Shown: positions 1 to 5,063, counted from the first letter of the stretch. The stretch: 5,063 nucleotides of DNA from a bacterium (GCA_040757115.1 JBFLYA010000268.1:1-5063), one strand, 5' to 3'. The notes: generated from the letters alone by a model not told the origin. Numbers and translations: made by a program.

Positions 1-2
1 AT

Positions 3-104
3 GCCCTGGAGTTACCTTATCAACCAGGGAAAACAGTCAAATCATTTTGTGGGGATTCATACTGTAGTGCCAAAACTCAACCTCTCTGCTCTGTAAGTTG
101 TTGA
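3..104 (+). other. Open tail running in from the left edge, unidentified
   Basis: On the plus strand, frame 3 is open from the window edge to a TGA at 102-104, giving 33 residues that begin ALELPYQPGKTV and end with a cysteine-rich stretch (four Cys in the last 18 residues). It is antisense to the non-homologous tail of the reductase-like fragment. It may be the C-terminus of a gene lying mostly outside the window, or chance. I do not recognise the family. The short length makes chance quite likely. Confidence 0.15.
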
Positions 105-290
105 TAATACAAGACTTATTTTTTTAAACGGCGAACTTGGGTTACCGTATTTCTCGGATAACTCTGCTATCTTGCGCAGTTGCTCTGGAGTAACATTACC
201 TCCCAGAATTCTTACTCGAACGCTAAACAGATTCTTCTGCCGCTGGGCAATAATTCCACCGGCTTTTACTTCTTCAAGATTTAATGCCAT
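57..290 (-). pseudogene. 5' fragment of nitrite/sulfite reductase-like ferredoxin-domain protein
   Basis: This ORF encodes 77 residues from the ATG at 290. That start is preferred over the upstream in-frame ATGs at 350-353 because AGAAGG (299-304) lies 8 bases before it and because the upstream codons read through a repeat array. Residues 1-49 (MALNLEEVKAGG, then QKNLFSVRVRILGGNVTPEQLRKIAELSEKYG in two pieces) match my memory of the N-terminal ferredoxin-like half-domain of small nitrite/sulfite reductase-family proteins. In that family the next segment normally reads roughly GYVHLTTRQGVE, followed by siroheme and 4Fe-4S cysteines. Here the match stops at residue 49 (near position 144); the remaining 28 residues resemble nothing I know and end at a stop. 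The gene would be over 200 residues if intact. It is the last gene of the leftward operon, 338 bases after tatA1. It is probably disrupted, or joined to foreign sequence by assembly. Confidence 0.6.
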
Positions 291-309
291 CTGATATTCC
301 TTCTGAAAA

Positions 310-344
310 TAAGGAAGTAGAAAGTAGAGAGTAGAAAGTAATGA
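310..344. repeat. Heptanucleotide repeat array A (GTAGARA units)
   Basis: Consecutive 7-base units GTAGAAA (317-323), GTAGAGA (324-330) and GTAGAAA (331-337) are flanked by degenerate units TAAGGAA (310-316) and GTAATGA (338-344). The array lies 20 bases upstream of the likely start of the reductase-like gene, so it would be in its leader or in the intercistronic RNA. Its core 18-mer (317-334) is exactly the reverse complement of 615-632 in array B. Confidence 0.7.
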
Positions 345-353
345 AAACATCAT

Positions 354-628
354 TCCTCACGCCTATCTCCTTACCTCCCACCTTCTATCTCCTACCACTA
401 TTTTCATCCTCCTTTCTCCTAAAAATAGCCGTGAGAATAGAACACGGATGACACGGATTTAACGGATTTTCGCTGATTTTTTTCTCTTTTTTCTATCTTA
501 TATCTATCCGCGAATATCCGCATCATCAGCGTGCTATTATTTTTCATCGTCATTTGTGCCCACTCCCTGTGGACATGGCCGTTTCTCCTAAAAAAAGACC
601 AAAGACCAACTTACCTACTCTCTACTTT
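354..628. other. Gene-free spacer between tatA1 and the reductase-like fragment
   Basis: No credible gene lies here. The stretch holds a pyrimidine-rich tract (355-418) with roughly 7-base periodicity in CTATCTC/CTACCAC-like words, an imperfect palindromic repeat (435-540), another pyrimidine tract, and the start of heptad array B (615 onward). The plus-strand ORF at 531-716 is low complexity and overlaps tatA1 in antisense, so it was not accepted. I see no GC-rich terminator stem. Confidence 0.6.
435..540. repeat. Imperfect inverted repeat of the CACGGAT/ATCCGYG type
   Basis: The left arm (about 435-478) contains the words ACACGGATG, ACACGGATTT and AACGGATTTTCGCTGAT. The right arm (about 505-540) contains ATCCGCGAATATCCGC and ATCATCAGCGTGCTATT, which align to the reverse complement of the left arm with several mismatches and a gap of about 6 bases. 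The loop is AT-rich (479-504). Within the left arm, CACGGAT-like words are also tandem. It resembles the small palindromic dispersed repeats of many uncultured bacteria. No coding capacity is seen. Confidence 0.6.
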
Positions 629-649
629 CTACTCCCTACTCTCTATTCT
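615..649. repeat. Heptanucleotide repeat array B (CTACTYT units)
   Basis: Five units in perfect 7-base register: CTACTCT (615-621), CTACTTT (622-628), CTACTCC (629-635), CTACTCT (636-642) and CTATTCT (643-649). It runs into the 3' end of tatA1, where the array provides the last six codons and the stop (629-631). Positions 615-632 are an exact inverted copy of 317-334 in array A. Confidence 0.8.
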
Positions 650-844
650 CTTCAAGTCTTCTAACGGCTTTGTGATTTCTATATCTTTCAAATTCACACC
701 TTCTTTTAATTCCTGAGTTGCTTTCCTGAACTCTTTTATTCCTCGACCTATTGCCTGTCCTAATTCAGGTAATTTCTTAGGGCCAAAGATAACCATTGCT
801 ATGATGAGAATAAGTATCAATTCTGGCATCCCTATTCCAAACAT
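629..844 (-). CDS. tatA: Sec-independent translocase subunit TatA (copy 1)
   Basis: A 71-residue TatA/E protein of the twin-arginine translocation pathway, which moves folded proteins, including many molybdoenzymes, across the cytoplasmic membrane. After MFGIGMPE comes a short membrane helix (about residues 7-20, [13 protein letters not shown]), then the FGP hinge (20-22) and an amphipathic helix beginning [20 protein letters not shown] (23-42), followed by a charged tail. The length is normal for TatA and short for TatB. The ATG at 844 follows a strong GGAGG (about 851-855), which fixes the start. The last six residues, RIESRE, and the TAG stop are encoded by heptad array B, so the original C-terminus may have been replaced; this tail is normally dispensable. 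It lies 277 bases after the paralogue tatA2. It could serve as TatA or as a TatB-like partner; which one cannot be told. Confidence 0.93.
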   Translation of the reverse strand: MFGIGMPELILILIIAMVIFGPKKLPELGQAIGRGIKEFRKATQELKEGVNLKDIEITKPLEDLKRIESRE

Positions 845-866
845 AATTAACCCTCCTTCCTTCGGT

Positions 867-887
867 TATAGTCTATAGTCTATATAG
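867..887. repeat. Heptanucleotide repeat array C (TATAGTC units)
   Basis: Three units in register: TATAGTC (867-873), TATAGTC (874-880) and the degenerate TATATAG (881-887). The array lies 11 bases beyond the tatA1 ribosome-binding site, in the spacer between the two tatA genes. Confidence 0.75.
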
Positions 888-925
888 CACTTATTAATCG
901 AAATTTGACATAGATATGGTTCTGA

Positions 926-1056
926 AATTCCAAATCACAAATTCCAAATTCCAAATAAATTCAAATAACCAAAATTCAAAACATTACTTCCATAGTTTGT
1001 ATTTAGGACTTGAAATTTGGTGTTTATTTGAGATTTGGTGCTTGTGATTTGGGATT
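926..1056. repeat. Palindromic CAAATTCCAAAT-type repeat
   Basis: The left arm (926-980) is built from tandem words such as ATTCCAAATCACAAATTCC and CCAAATAAATTCAAATAACC. The right arm (about 1008-1056) is TGAAATTTGGTG...TGAGATTTGGTGCTTGTGATTTGGGAT. Its reverse complement aligns along the whole left arm (ATCCCAAATCACAAG... against ATTCCAAATCACAAA...). The transcript of the tatA2-tatA1 spacer could fold into a long AT-rich hairpin of about 45 imperfect pairs with a 27-base loop. It looks like a non-autonomous dispersed repeat and has no coding capacity. A role in transcript processing or attenuation between the two tatA genes is inference only. Confidence 0.7.
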
Positions 1057-1100
1057 TTTTTTACTTATCCACTCTGAGTAAAGTTTTGACTAATAACTGC

Positions 1101-1127
1101 TATAGTCTATGGTCTATGGTTCTATGT
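1101..1127. repeat. Heptanucleotide repeat array D (TATRGTC units)
   Basis: Units TATAGTC (1101-1107), TATGGTC (1108-1114) and TATGGTT (1115-1121), then CTATG after one extra base. The array touches the TAG stop codon of tatA2 (1122-1124), whose complement CTA is part of the repeat word. Confidence 0.7.
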
Positions 1128-1301
1128 ATTAGCAGTCTTTTGTTTTTCCTTTTCCTCATCACTATTAGATGATACTGATTGTTTAAATCCTTTAATCCCT
1201 TCTCCTAAGGATTTACCAAGTTGTGGTAATTTATTCACCCCAAAAATAATGACCACAATTAGTAAGATAACTAATAATTCCGGCATACCAAGTCCAAACA
1301 T
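1122..1301 (-). CDS. tatA: Sec-independent translocase subunit TatA (copy 2)
   Basis: A 59-residue TatA paralogue: [21 protein letters not shown], then [20 protein letters not shown], then a short polar tail rich in Ser, Glu and Lys. It shows the short membrane helix (about 7-20), the F-G hinge with Val where copy 1 has Pro, and the amphipathic helix with LPxLGxxxGxGIKxF. The ATG at 1301 follows GGAGGT (1311-1316) with 9 bases spacing. The first 31 bases overlap the 3' end of the MOSC gene, so the ribosome site lies within MOSC coding sequence and translation is probably coupled. The stop touches heptad array D. The role is pore formation in twin-arginine export; two diverged copies may divide TatA- and TatB-like work. 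tatC is not in the window. Confidence 0.93.
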   Translation of the reverse strand: MFGLGMPELLVILLIVVIIFGVNKLPQLGKSLGEGIKGFKQSVSSNSDEEKEKQKTANT

Positions 1302-1777
1302 TCCTTATTCACCTCCTTTATCTCATCACCTATCTTAATCATACCACCTTTTAGAACTCGGGCAAAGATTCCTTCCTTAGGCATAACGCAGTCCCCTGCC
1401 TGATAGTAGATAGCGCATCTGGTATGGCAGACCTTGCCTATTTGACTTACCTCCAAAATGACATCATTACCTACCTGAATCTGGCTACCCACGGGTAAAG
1501 AAAGCAAATCTATACCTGAGGTAGTGATATTTTCGGCAAAATCTCCTGGGGAAACATCAAGTCCCATCTGCCGCATCTTTTCAATTGATTCTTGAGCCAA
1601 AAGGCTAACCTGGCGATGAGAGGTTGCAGTCTGTTCCTCTATGCTGAGATTAGCATGGCCATTGGCTTTAAGCCCACACCCTGCTATTACTTCCCAGCTC
1701 CCATCTACCGGCTTCTTCCGCTGCCCCTTGTTCTTGCTGATATTAACAGACACCACACAAGCTATCTCTTCCTCCAA
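1271..1777 (-). CDS. Stand-alone MOSC-domain protein (molybdenum cofactor sulfur-carrier type)
   Basis: A protein of up to 168 residues that is almost entirely a MOSC domain. Numbering from the TTG at 1777, the family pattern runs from [11 protein letters not shown] (8-18) through [15 protein letters not shown] (54-68) and GDFAENI (78-84). It then has GKVCHTRC (114-121), GDCVMP (128-133) and [10 protein letters not shown] (136-145). Cys117 is the likely conserved sulfur-handling cysteine; Cys121 and Cys130 are also typical. MOSC proteins bind or sulfurate Moco, or act in thiol chemistry of N-hydroxylated compounds. Many bacterial homologues near moaA are fused to or adjacent to MogA/MoaB, but no such domain follows here. 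The start is uncertain: TTG at 1777 lies inside a GGAGG-like stretch, and GTG at 1756 is a plausible alternative with a long spacing. The 3' end overlaps tatA2 by 31 bases. Confidence 0.85.
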   Translation of the reverse strand: MEEEIACVVSVNISKNKGQRKKPVDGSWEVIAGCGLKANGHANLSIEEQTATSHRQVSLLAQESIEKMRQMGLDVSPGDFAENITTSGIDLLSLPVGSQIQVGNDVILEVSQIGKVCHTRCAIYYQAGDCVMPKEGIFARVLKGGMIKIGDEIKEVNKECLDLVCRNY

Positions 1778-1782
1778 AAAGC

Positions 1783-1873
1783 GGTTATCGTCTATCGTTG
1801 ATGGTTTATAGTTTATAGTGTATAGTTGATGGTTGATAGTCTATAAACTATAAACGATAAACTATAAACGATG
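1783..1873. repeat. Long heptanucleotide array E with hairpin
   Basis: Thirteen consecutive 7-base units fill the moaA-MOSC gap without register slip: GGTTATC, GTCTATC, GTTGATG, GTTTATA, GTTTATA, GTGTATA, GTTGATG, GTTGATA, GTCTATA, AACTATA, AACGATA, AACTATA and AACGATG. The first nine share a GT(N)TATA-like form. The last four resemble the complementary form, so 1804-1818 and 1841-1855 are exact 15-base inverted copies with a 22-base loop. The array begins 2 bases after the moaA stop and ends 5 bases before the TTG of the MOSC gene, so any hairpin would form in the mRNA just ahead of the MOSC start. Confidence 0.85.
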
Positions 1874-1875
1874 TT

Positions 1876-2850
1876 CTACCCACCAATTGCTACCATCTGG
1901 CGATTGCCTTTTAAATTAAAGTTGCCAGAGATAGGCTTTGATTTTATTGCCTGAATGATGATTTGCGTCAATTCATTATCACTGGCACCTTCTCGCAATG
2001 GACCCTTTAAATCAAATTCCGTTGTTTGGCCCAGGCAAACCCGCAAATGCCCATCAGGGGTTAAACGCAGGCGATTACACCTCTGACAAAAATGGTCACT
2101 TATCGACGAGATAAATCCCAGCTTGCCGCAAGCCCCCTTTATCTGGTAATATTCTGCAGGACCGTTACCTGCTTCTACCTTAGCGGGAACAAGGTGGAAG
2201 TATCTTGCCAGTCTTTCTTTTACTACCCAGTTAGGCAGATACTCCCTCTGCCATTCAAGCTTGTCTTGCCTGCCAATAGGCATAAACTCGATAAATCTAA
2301 CCTCAAGTGCTCTATCCAGGGTTAGCCAGGCAAAATCCTCTACCTCATCAGCATTTATCCCATTCATTACTACCATATTTACCTTTACTGGTTTTAAGTT
2401 GGCTCTTAATGCCGCATCAATCCCGGATAAAACAGCCTTAAGATTACCGCCTCCGGTAATTAGGGTATAACGCTGTTCATCTAAGGAATCCAGGCTGATA
2501 TTAACCCTCTTGAGACCTGCCTGTTTCAATAAGGGGGCAGATTGGGCTAAGAGTGTCCCGTTGGTGGTTAATGCTAAATCCTCTAACCCTTCAATCCGGA
2601 ATAGTTTTTCAATCAAATGGTTAACATCCCGTTTAATCAAGGGCTCACCACCGGTAATCCGTATCTTTTTTACCCCCAGCCGCACCATTAAAGAGGCAAT
2701 CCGCACAATCTCTTCATACCTTAAAACCTCAAAATGGCTCTTCTTACCAATCTCTTCAAAAGGACGGCAATAAAGACACCTGAGGTTACACATATCCGTA
2801 ATCGAAAGTCGTAAATAATCAATCTGGCGATGATAATTATCTATGAGCAT
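1876..2850 (-). CDS. moaA: GTP 3',8-cyclase MoaA
   Basis: A full-length (324 residues) radical SAM enzyme for the first Moco step, converting GTP to 3',8-cyclo-GTP with MoaC acting next. The N-terminal radical SAM cluster motif is C21-NLR-C25-LY-C28, followed by GGEP (67-70) and TTNG (95-98). The C-terminal substrate-binding 4Fe-4S site is C255-QR-C258 and C272 in FCQRCNRLRLTPDGHLRVCLG (254-274; one residue over the usual quoted core). The protein ends in the double glycine of RQMVAIGG, the C-terminal tail needed for activity in characterised MoaA. The ATG at 2850 has AAGAGG a few bases upstream. It starts 15 bases after the transporter stop, in one transcription unit with it and moeA. No truncation or missing key residue is seen. 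It sits in the cytoplasm as an oxygen-sensitive enzyme. Confidence 0.97.
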   Translation of the reverse strand: MLIDNYHRQIDYLRLSITDMCNLRCLYCRPFEEIGKKSHFEVLRYEEIVRIASLMVRLGVKKIRITGGEPLIKRDVNHLIEKLFRIEGLEDLALTTNGTLLAQSAPLLKQAGLKRVNISLDSLDEQRYTLITGGGNLKAVLSGIDAALRANLKPVKVNMVVMNGINADEVEDFAWLTLDRALEVRFIEFMPIGRQDKLEWQREYLPNWVVKERLARYFHLVPAKVEAGNGPAEYYQIKGACGKLGFISSISDHFCQRCNRLRLTPDGHLRVCLGQTTEFDLKGPLREGASDNELTQIIIQAIKSKPISGNFNLKGNRQMVAIGG

Positions 2851-2865
2851 AAAACCTCTTCACTA

Positions 2866-4043
2866 TCAAGACCTGCCAATCACAAGTTGTGAATAGCGCC
2901 TAATCCATTCCAAAATCATTCCAAAACCACAGGCAATGGCTAAGTTATTGGTAAAGACAGCAATTATTCCAATTAGACAGGCTAATAGAAATCCCTTTTC
3001 TCCGATTAAGTCGCTAATCAAGAGACAATGTTTTAAACCTACATACATTACCATTATACCAAGAATAGCTGGAGAAATCAACTTAAATATTTCACCCATT
3101 CCTTTGCCGAAGAAGAAAGCCAATCCTATATAAATGCTACCGATGATGATGCAGGCTATCCCTGTGCGTGCTCCGAAGCTATAATGGGCAGTTAAACCAC
3201 CTGAACCATGACAAATAGGCATTCCCCCAGACAACCTATGACCATATTAGCGGTGCCTAATCCAAGACACAAAGAGGTTTCAGTAACTCGCCTGGCTTGC
3301 TGACCAAAGTATTTTCTAGCTACATCTGTTGTAGAAATAATTGAATTGCCTAATGTTAAAGGTAATTGTGGAATGACTAAAAGAAAAAAGGCGTTAATAA
3401 AATCGTCAATCTTAGGAATAGATAGACTGAATTCTGGCATATTAAACATTTGGATGGCAGAATGCTCCATTCCTCTGGTTAACAAATTTAGCCCTATTCC
3501 CCAGATTAATATGGCAATTGTAGCAGGAAACCCTTTATTCCAGAGAAAAATAGATATAATCACTAATCCCCCAAAAATCATCAGCAGTTGGAAAGGTATT
3601 CCTCCTGATAAACCACAACTACCCTCGGAGATGATTGATTTAGTAATCATCTTCCAACTTGTATTTACTAACATCAACCCTATTCCTAACTGTATTCCTT
3701 TTATTATTGGCGGGCTAAACAGACAAGTCAAAAGTCTGGTTAATCCAGTTATTGCCAGTAACAATAAGATTATCCCCATTAATATCCCTGCGGCATAAAT
3801 TAATGAAGGGCTGAGACTATTAGCAATAGCAATAGCCGCTAAGGCTTTTAAGGGTTGAACAGGCATCGGTAGTTTATAATAAAAACCAGCAATTATATAT
3901 ACCAATCCAACCATCAATAAACTCACTGTGGCATTCAATCCATTTATAGCGATAAGAGATACATAGATTGGGAGGAGTGTGGGAATATCTCCTAAGGCAC
4001 CAGATAATTCAGTTAAGAATGTTTTTTTATTATTTTCTTTCAT
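2866..4043 (-). CDS. MOT1-family molybdate/sulfate transporter, interrupted by a one-base frameshift
   Basis: A multi-pass membrane protein of the MOT1 / putative sulfate-molybdate transporter family; it would be 392 residues if the frameshift is repaired, a normal length. The ATG at 4043 is chosen because AGGAG lies 5 bases upstream; an upstream in-frame TTG (4082) is not needed. Family motifs are PMPVQPLK (59-66), QLPLTLGNS (226-234) and GGMPICHGSGGLTAHYSFGARTG in two frames (273 onward). Many hydrophobic helices are visible. Frame 1 runs to a stop at 3192; the second frame continues from about 3228 to 2866. The break is at a G5 run (plus-strand C5, 3224-3228): six Gs would give CLG-GMPICHG uninterrupted. 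The neighbours moeA and moaA point to molybdate as substrate; this is context, not proof. If the slip is real, the last 118 residues are lost and the gene is probably inactive. Confidence 0.9.
3224..3228 (-). other. Frameshift site in the transporter gene
   Basis: The run of five C on the plus strand (five G in the coding strand) lies in CTG-GGG-GAA-TGC. One more G restores CTG-GGG-GGA-ATG, coding L-G-G-M of the conserved GGMPICHG motif. The change is a one-base loss, or a sequencing or assembly error at a homopolymer. Confidence 0.85.
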
Positions 4044-4062
4044 TATATCTCCTGAAAATGGG

Positions 4063-4080
4063 CTGTCTGACCTGTCGGAC
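4063..4080. repeat. Tandem 9-base repeat and near-palindrome in the moeA-transporter gap
   Basis: CTGTCTGAC (4063-4071) is followed directly by CTGTCGGAC (4072-4080), differing at one base. The 7-mers GTCTGAC and GTCGGAC are also near-complementary to each other across two bases. It lies 20 to 37 bases upstream of the transporter ATG, where an operator could sit, but the two-base spacing does not make a useful hairpin. It may instead be a dispersed GTCNGAC-type repeat. No regulator can be named. Confidence 0.4.
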
Positions 4081-4097
4081 AATCCCCTATGTTTTCC

Positions 4098-4989
4098 TCA
4101 ATCCAGCAAATATGCCTCAACCTCTATTCCTTGTTTCAACTCCGTTACCTCTTCAGGCACTACCACTAAAGCATTGGCTAAGACGAGAAATTTCAATATC
4201 CCGGAACCCTGCGGTCCGGTTGGGAAGGCTTGATAATGATTATCTTTCCTCTCTATTCGGACCCGCAAAAAGAATTTTCTACCTGGTTTTTTTCTGAAGT
4301 CCTGCATCAATTCTGCCTTGACCACTGTTCGATAAATATCTTTATGCCCCATCATCTTAAGCAAGGCAGGTCGAACAAAGATCTCAAAGCAAATTATGGC
4401 AGAAACAGGGTTACCTGGTAAGCCAAAAATAGGTTTAGTATTATGCAAGGCAAAGGTAATGGGTTTGCCAGGCTTTATAGCAACCTTAGTAAATTGGACC
4501 TCTGCACCTATATCTTCAAGCACCTTCCCTACTAAATCATAGTCCCCCATAGAGACTCCGCCGGAGAGAATGACAACATCAGATAATACTAATGCGTTAA
4601 GTATAGCCTCTTTTATCCTCTGGCTATTATCCGGAACAATCCCCAGTTGCACAGGTTTTGCCCCCACCTGCCTTACCTGAGCCTCTAAGGCATAGCCATT
4701 GCTATTTCTCTTTTTGCTCCAGGTTAGTTCCTCATCTAAATCTATCAATTCATCGCCTGTAGAAATTACACTTACATAAACCTGTCGGATAACATCTATT
4801 TCTTTGCTACCCAGAGCTGACAGCATACCTATCTCTTGAGGTCGAATAACGCTATCTTTTTTTAATTACCAGCTCTCCTTGAATTACATCCTCACCCTTT
4901 AACCTAACATTTTCACCCTTCTCAACAGGGTAAAATATTTCGACCTGTGAAATAGGTCTATCCTTTTTATTTATGCAGCCTTTTTTAGC
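4098..4989 (-). pseudogene. moeA: Molybdopterin molybdenumtransferase MoeA, 5'-truncated and frameshifted
   Basis: MoeA inserts molybdate into adenylylated molybdopterin in the cytoplasm. From the in-frame ATG at 4826, 242 residues cover most of the protein: TGDEL (23-27), SGGVSMGDYD (88-97), KPGKP (118-122) and GLPGNPVSA (135-143) of the catalytic MoCF domain, then the C-terminal beta domain ending in EVEAYLLD. This ATG is not the true start. Before it, DSVIRPQEIG belongs to MoeA, and after a one-base shift at the A7 run (4857-4863) the other frame reads IFYPVEKGENVRLKGEDVIQGELVIK, cited here as two adjoining parts, IFYPVEKGEN and VRLKGEDVIQGELVIK. Six As instead of seven would join them. 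Upstream of about 4960 the MoeA similarity fades, and a TGA lies at 4990-4992. The N-terminal 130 or so residues of a usual 400-residue MoeA are absent. Confidence 0.88.
4857..4863 (-). other. Frameshift site in moeA
   Basis: Seven T on the plus strand (seven A in the coding strand). With seven, the upstream frame gives ELVIKKR then TAG at 4852-4854; with six, it reads ELVIKKDSVIRPQEIG, which matches MoeA throughout. The slip is one extra A in a homopolymer. Confidence 0.85.
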
Positions 4990-5063
4990 TCAAAGAGTAT
5001 CTGCCTCTTCTTAATCCAATTATCTTGTTCATTGTTTTGGTGCAAGGTAATAACTGAAGCCAA
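4971..5063 (-). CDS. C-terminal 30 residues of an unidentified protein entering from the right edge
   Basis: The frame is open from the window edge and ends at TAA (4971-4973). The tail starts LASVITLHQNNEQ and ends NWIKKRQILFELKKAA. It is basic with a probable helix, and it is not MoeA sequence. The tail overlaps the point where MoeA similarity fades. It could be the end of a transposase inserted in moeA, a foreign gene joined by assembly, or a chance ORF. I do not recognise the family. Confidence 0.3.
   Translation of the reverse strand: MASVITLHQNNEQDNWIKKRQILFELKKAA

Noticed and set aside
560-600. Tiny minus-strand ORF with an AGGAG-like site (ATG-TCC-ACA, about 8 codons)
   Set aside because: It is too short, has no conserved feature, and sits in repeat-rich spacer.
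531-716. Plus-strand ORF of 61 residues
   Set aside because: It is antisense to tatA1, made largely of heptad-repeat and pyrimidine-rich sequence, with no motif and no ribosome site.
310-1873. CRISPR array
   Set aside because: The repeats are 7-base tandem units without unique spacers, and the longer elements are palindromes; no regular repeat-spacer pattern is present.
2092-2773. Three plus-strand ORFs within moaA
   Set aside because: They are shadows of moaA, whose radical SAM and C-terminal cluster motifs are all intact on the minus strand.
2866-3234. A separate small membrane protein beginning with TTG
   Set aside because: Its first residues continue the GGMPICHG motif broken in the upstream frame; it is the second half of the transporter, not an independent gene.
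3191-3240. Programmed ribosomal frameshift in the transporter
   Set aside because: There is no classical X-XXY-YYZ slippery heptamer in the right frame and no evident stimulatory stem; a one-base homopolymer error or mutation is simpler.
3346-3798. Plus-strand ORF of 150 residues
   Set aside because: It lies entirely antisense to the transporter gene; its composition follows from the reverse complement of membrane-helix codons.
3968-4297. Two overlapping plus-strand ORFs (3968-4297 and 3979-4233)
   Set aside because: Both are antisense to the 3' end of moeA and the 5' end of the transporter gene, with no recognisable domain.

Overview
The window is an AT-rich bacterial segment, probably a metagenomic contig or part of one. 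All recognisable genes lie on the minus strand, so the operon reads from the right end to the left end. It encodes molybdenum cofactor (Moco) synthesis, molybdate uptake and Tat protein export. The order of transcription is moeA (3' two-thirds), a MOT1-type molybdate/sulfate transporter, moaA, a stand-alone MOSC-domain protein, two paralogous tatA genes, and the 5' stub of a nitrite/sulfite-reductase-like gene. Together these would import molybdate, begin pterin synthesis from GTP (MoaA), insert Mo (MoeA), handle sulfur or cofactor transfer (MOSC), and export folded molybdoenzymes (TatA). moaC, moaD/E, mogA and tatC are not in the window.

Right part (about 1876-5063): moeA, transporter and moaA are tightly packed, with gaps of 54 and 15 bases. 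moeA has lost its N-terminal part and has a one-base slip in an A7 run. The transporter is split by a one-base slip in a G5 run, inside the hallmark motif of its family. Both slips are at homopolymers, so assembly or sequencing error competes with real gene decay.

Left part (1-1875): the short genes here are separated by repeat-filled spacers. Five arrays of imperfect 7-base tandem repeats sit in the spacers or at gene ends. One is 13 units long and fills the moaA-MOSC gap. Another supplies the last six codons and the stop of tatA1. Two longer, imperfectly palindromic dispersed-repeat-like elements lie at about 435-540 and 926-1056. The leftmost gene loses family similarity abruptly near position 144, so both ends of the window look like breakpoints (an insertion element or an assembly junction).

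The organism cannot be fixed from this sequence. Dense short repeats in spacers, AT-rich codons, strong GGAGG-type ribosome sites and a Moco/Tat cluster suggest an anaerobic or facultative uncultured bacterium of a candidate-phylum type; this is weak inference. I see no RNA gene, CRISPR array or complete mobile element, and no novel multi-gene system. The most unusual feature is the set of heptanucleotide arrays.
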